Shown here piece by piece: positions 62,275-64,000 of a DNA stretch of 64,000 nt. This DNA is from Sporosarcina ureae. GTDB lineage: Bacteria; Bacillota; Bacilli; Bacillales_A; Planococcaceae. The notes beneath the pieces were generated by a model. It made no database searches and had not been told where the DNA came from. It saw only the letters and a list, made by a program, of their open reading frames with translations. The position numbers and the translations under genes were made by a program. The stretch is taken from assembly GCF_002109325.1 (NCBI RefSeq), contig NZ_CP015348.1, positions 2,233,501-2,297,500 on the forward strand. Reading direction: 5' to 3'. Numbering within the stretch: the stretch's first letter is position 1; each line of letters begins with the position of its first letter.

Positions 62275-63069
62275 TTGAAAATTTATGACCAGATGAAGCA
62301 AGTGCTGGAAGGAAGAGAAGGGGATATTATTACCGCGGGTGATTTGAAGCGCGAACTTCAATTAATGCATGGTACAAATCCAAGTAGCGTAATTCCATCA
62401 GATTTTTGCTATAACCGCTTTAATAATGGCATTACATTTACTAAACATCTATTCGTGTACCTAACGAAAAGTACGTATAAGTACATTGGAGAATATGCCA
62501 AATACACAGGAATGATTTTCCACAAGTCAAAAAGCACGCAGGAAGAAGTAGTGATTGGGGAATGGAAGGATGGGGTGAAAACACTCTATCCAGCAGACTT
62601 GCAGAATCGCGATACGATTAGTCCCGAACAGATTAAGAATTTGTATGAAGAATATATTCGTGTATTACGTTTTGAGTTACAAGTTTTGTCGTGCCAACCA
62701 ACAGAATTGCGCCATCTGATTGGAAGGATTGGCGAATTGTATTGTGCCATGATGACGGACGGACAACTCGCCCGTGAAACGAATCAACATGGCTTCGACG
62801 TAGTGAGCCAAGGGCGGTTGATTAGCGTCAAAACGACTGCTCAACAAAGTAATAGCTTTATAGTATTTAATAAGAATACGTTCGAGAAGTTCGACGACGT
62901 ATTTGTTGTCCAATACCGCGATGATGACTTTCACATTCTGTACTATGGATCAAAAACGCTAGTCGAAGACATTGCGCGTACGTATAAAAATATGTATGAA
63001 GTGGATTTAGAGAAATTGAAGAAGTTAGATTGGGGGAAAGACTACAAAAGGATGATGAGTACAATTTAA
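62275..63069 (+). CDS. Hypothetical protein with PD-(D/E)xK-nuclease-like C-terminal domain
   Basis: This 264-residue soluble protein is of unknown function. The N-terminal part (about 1-85, TAGDLKRELQLMHGTNPSSV) looks like a small helical DNA-binding or adaptor domain. The C-terminal part has an RIGELYCAMM segment (Glu154), then HGFDVVS (Asp175) and ISVKTTAQ (Lys186), which fits the Glu...Asp...(S/E)xK pattern of restriction-enzyme-like folds (DUF6998-type). Lack of a methylase gene nearby argues against a classical restriction system. The start is TTG with TAGGGAGG upstream. It is alone and ends at a bidirectional terminator. Confidence 0.65.
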   Translation: MKIYDQMKQVLEGREGDIITAGDLKRELQLMHGTNPSSVIPSDFCYNRFNNGITFTKHLFVYLTKSTYKYIGEYAKYTGMIFHKSKSTQEEVVIGEWKDGVKTLYPADLQNRDTISPEQIKNLYEEYIRVLRFELQVLSCQPTELRHLIGRIGELYCAMMTDGQLARETNQHGFDVVSQGRLISVKTTAQQSNSFIVFNKNTFEKFDDVFVVQYRDDDFHILYYGSKTLVEDIARTYKNMYEVDLEKLKKLDWGKDYKRMMSTI

Positions 63070-63097
63070 GTAGGTATCTTACATAATGATTTATTAA

Positions 63098-63130
63098 GGA
63101 AAGGTGCTATTGGCAAAATAGCACCTTTTT
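63098..63130. terminator. Bidirectional terminator at the window end
   Basis: An AAAGGTGCTAT/ATAGCACCTTT stem with a 6-nt loop and T-tracts on both sides serves two convergent genes. Confidence 0.9.
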
Positions 63131-63153
63131 ATATTAACTATTTATATTTTACG

Positions 63154-64000
63154 TTATACATACTTCGATTCAATTAATGCCACAATCGCATCGCCCACTT
63201 CAATAGTCGAAGCACTACCACCTAAATCCGGTGTCAAGGCAGATTTCGTCACCAACAACTCTTCAATCGAATCCAACAACAACTTACCCAAATCTTCAAA
63301 TCCAAAGAAATCGAACATTTGACTAGCTGACCAAATAGCCGCCAACGGATTCGCAATATGCTGACCTGCAATATCCGGAGCCGATCCGTGAATCGGTTCG
63401 AACATAGAAGGGTACGTCTTTTCTGGATTAATATTCGCCCCAGCAGCCAGTCCCATTCCTCCAGCTAGTGCAGCGCCTAAATCCGTCAAAATATCGCCGA
63501 ATAAATTGGACGTAACGACCACTTCGAATCGTGCCGGATCTTTAATCATCAACATCGCAGCCGCATCGACCAGGTAGCTTGCCGTCTCCACATGCGGATA
63601 CTCTAGACTTACTTCTTCAAATACTTGATCCCAGAAGACCATCGAATAGTTCAATGCATTGGCTTTACTAATACTAGTCAGCGTCTTCCCAAGATCTGAT
63701 GCTGTCTCAAATGCATACCGAATGATCCGCTCTGTTCCTTTACGAGAGAACACCCCCGTCTGCAACACTACTTCCTCCGGCTTACCTTTAAACAACCAAT
63801 CACCAGCTCCAGCATATTCACCTTCACTGTTTTCACGGATGAACAACATATCAATCGTTTCCTTCGTTCCGTTATCAATAGGACAAGGCGCACCGTTCAA
63901 CAACTGGATGGGACGGATATTGACATATTGATCGAACTGTTTGCGAATGATCAATAGTAAATCCCATAACGAAATATGGTCAGGCACTCCAGGGAATCCG
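63154..64000 (-). CDS. Tartrate dehydrogenase-type isocitrate/isopropylmalate dehydrogenase family enzyme (5' end outside window)
   Basis: The 280 or so C-terminal residues of a beta-decarboxylating dehydrogenase are present. PDHISLWDLLLIIRKQFDQYVN and MLFIRENSEGEYAG are typical of the tartrate/D-malate dehydrogenase group (TtuC, YcsA). The metal Asp block (TSNLFGDILTDLGAALAGG) and the NAD site (PIHGSAPDIAGQHIANPLA) are intact. It oxidises D-malate, tartrate or 3-isopropylmalate-like acids with decarboxylation. The GTG at 63987 is not the start: the frame stays open and homologous to the family to the window end. Two subunits of the complete enzyme would be about 350 residues each. Confidence 0.9.
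   Translation of the reverse strand, partial: GFPGVPDHISLWDLLLIIRKQFDQYVNIRPIQLLNGAPCPIDNGTKETIDMLFIRENSEGEYAGAGDWLFKGKPEEVVLQTGVFSRKGTERIIRYAFETASDLGKTLTSISKANALNYSMVFWDQVFEEVSLEYPHVETASYLVDAAAMLMIKDPARFEVVVTSNLFGDILTDLGAALAGGMGLAAGANINPEKTYPSMFEPIHGSAPDIAGQHIANPLAAIWSASQMFDFFGFEDLGKLLLDSIEELLVTKSALTPDLGGSASTIEVGDAIVALIESKYV

Overview
The window comes from a low-GC, spore-forming Gram-positive bacterium. The best guess is the Planococcaceae (Sporosarcina-like), but this rests on gene content, not on a marker gene. Pointers are an Sda sporulation-kinase inhibitor, three SLH-domain wall proteins, a ydaJKLMN-type exopolysaccharide operon as in Bacillus, purine-rich Shine-Dalgarno sites with frequent TTG/GTG starts, cre-like CcpA sites and many hairpin-T-tract terminators. 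No rRNA, tRNA, CRISPR array, integrase or insertion sequence was seen.

Layout. 0-2.8 kb: end of a peptide/nickel-type ABC importer (two ATPases) with an M20 peptidase. 2.9-5.8 kb: a PrpF-type isomerase, a PrpB-type lyase and a GntR/FCD regulator behind a perfect palindrome. 5.9-15.9 kb: two SLH paralogues flanking a five-gene exopolysaccharide operon (GH8-like hydrolase, degenerate GGDEF c-di-GMP receptor, DUF2334 protein, BcsA-like synthase, BcsB-like subunit). 16-22 kb: a CcpA-type-controlled YfcC transporter, M20D amidohydrolase and PatB C-S lyase operon, then a tandem AhpD-like gene divergent from a MarR regulator; a shared box links the two loci. 22-25.2 kb: tatAC (minus strand) and a third SLH paralogue. 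25.2-27.8 kb: a DUF1284 protein, an EamA exporter and a decayed EamA copy.

27.8-49.5 kb is a sugar-acid catabolic supercluster. The first part has a 6PGDH-like enzyme, KDG kinase, KDPG aldolase, galactonate dehydratase and RpiA. Next come a TRAP transporter, an IlvD/Edd dehydratase, an IclR regulator, an FAH-family 2-keto-3-deoxy-acid dehydratase and a DapA-family aldolase/dehydratase. Two oxidoreductases of different families, a second IclR and a ketoglutarate-semialdehyde-type dehydrogenase follow. The last part is an unusual three-gene UxaA system and a KdgT-like permease. Together these could take aldonates and related acids to pyruvate plus glyceraldehyde-3-phosphate (phosphorylative route) or to 2-oxoglutarate (non-phosphorylative route). 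Exact substrates are inferred.

49.6-64 kb is mixed: a short GNAT, a secreted alkaline phosphatase, a stray phage-type replication module (initiator, DnaB helicase, small protein), a chemoreceptor, an AEC carrier, an orphan MEDS-domain histidine kinase next to sda, a WYL-type regulator that seems to start at AUA, a frameshifted MATE pump, a CorA-like channel, a nuclease-like hypothetical protein and the end of a tartrate-dehydrogenase-type gene.

The most novel-looking object is the UxaA trio at 45.8-48.4 kb. Two paralogues each keep the half of the family's conserved residues that the other has lost, which suggests an obligate heteromeric dehydratase.
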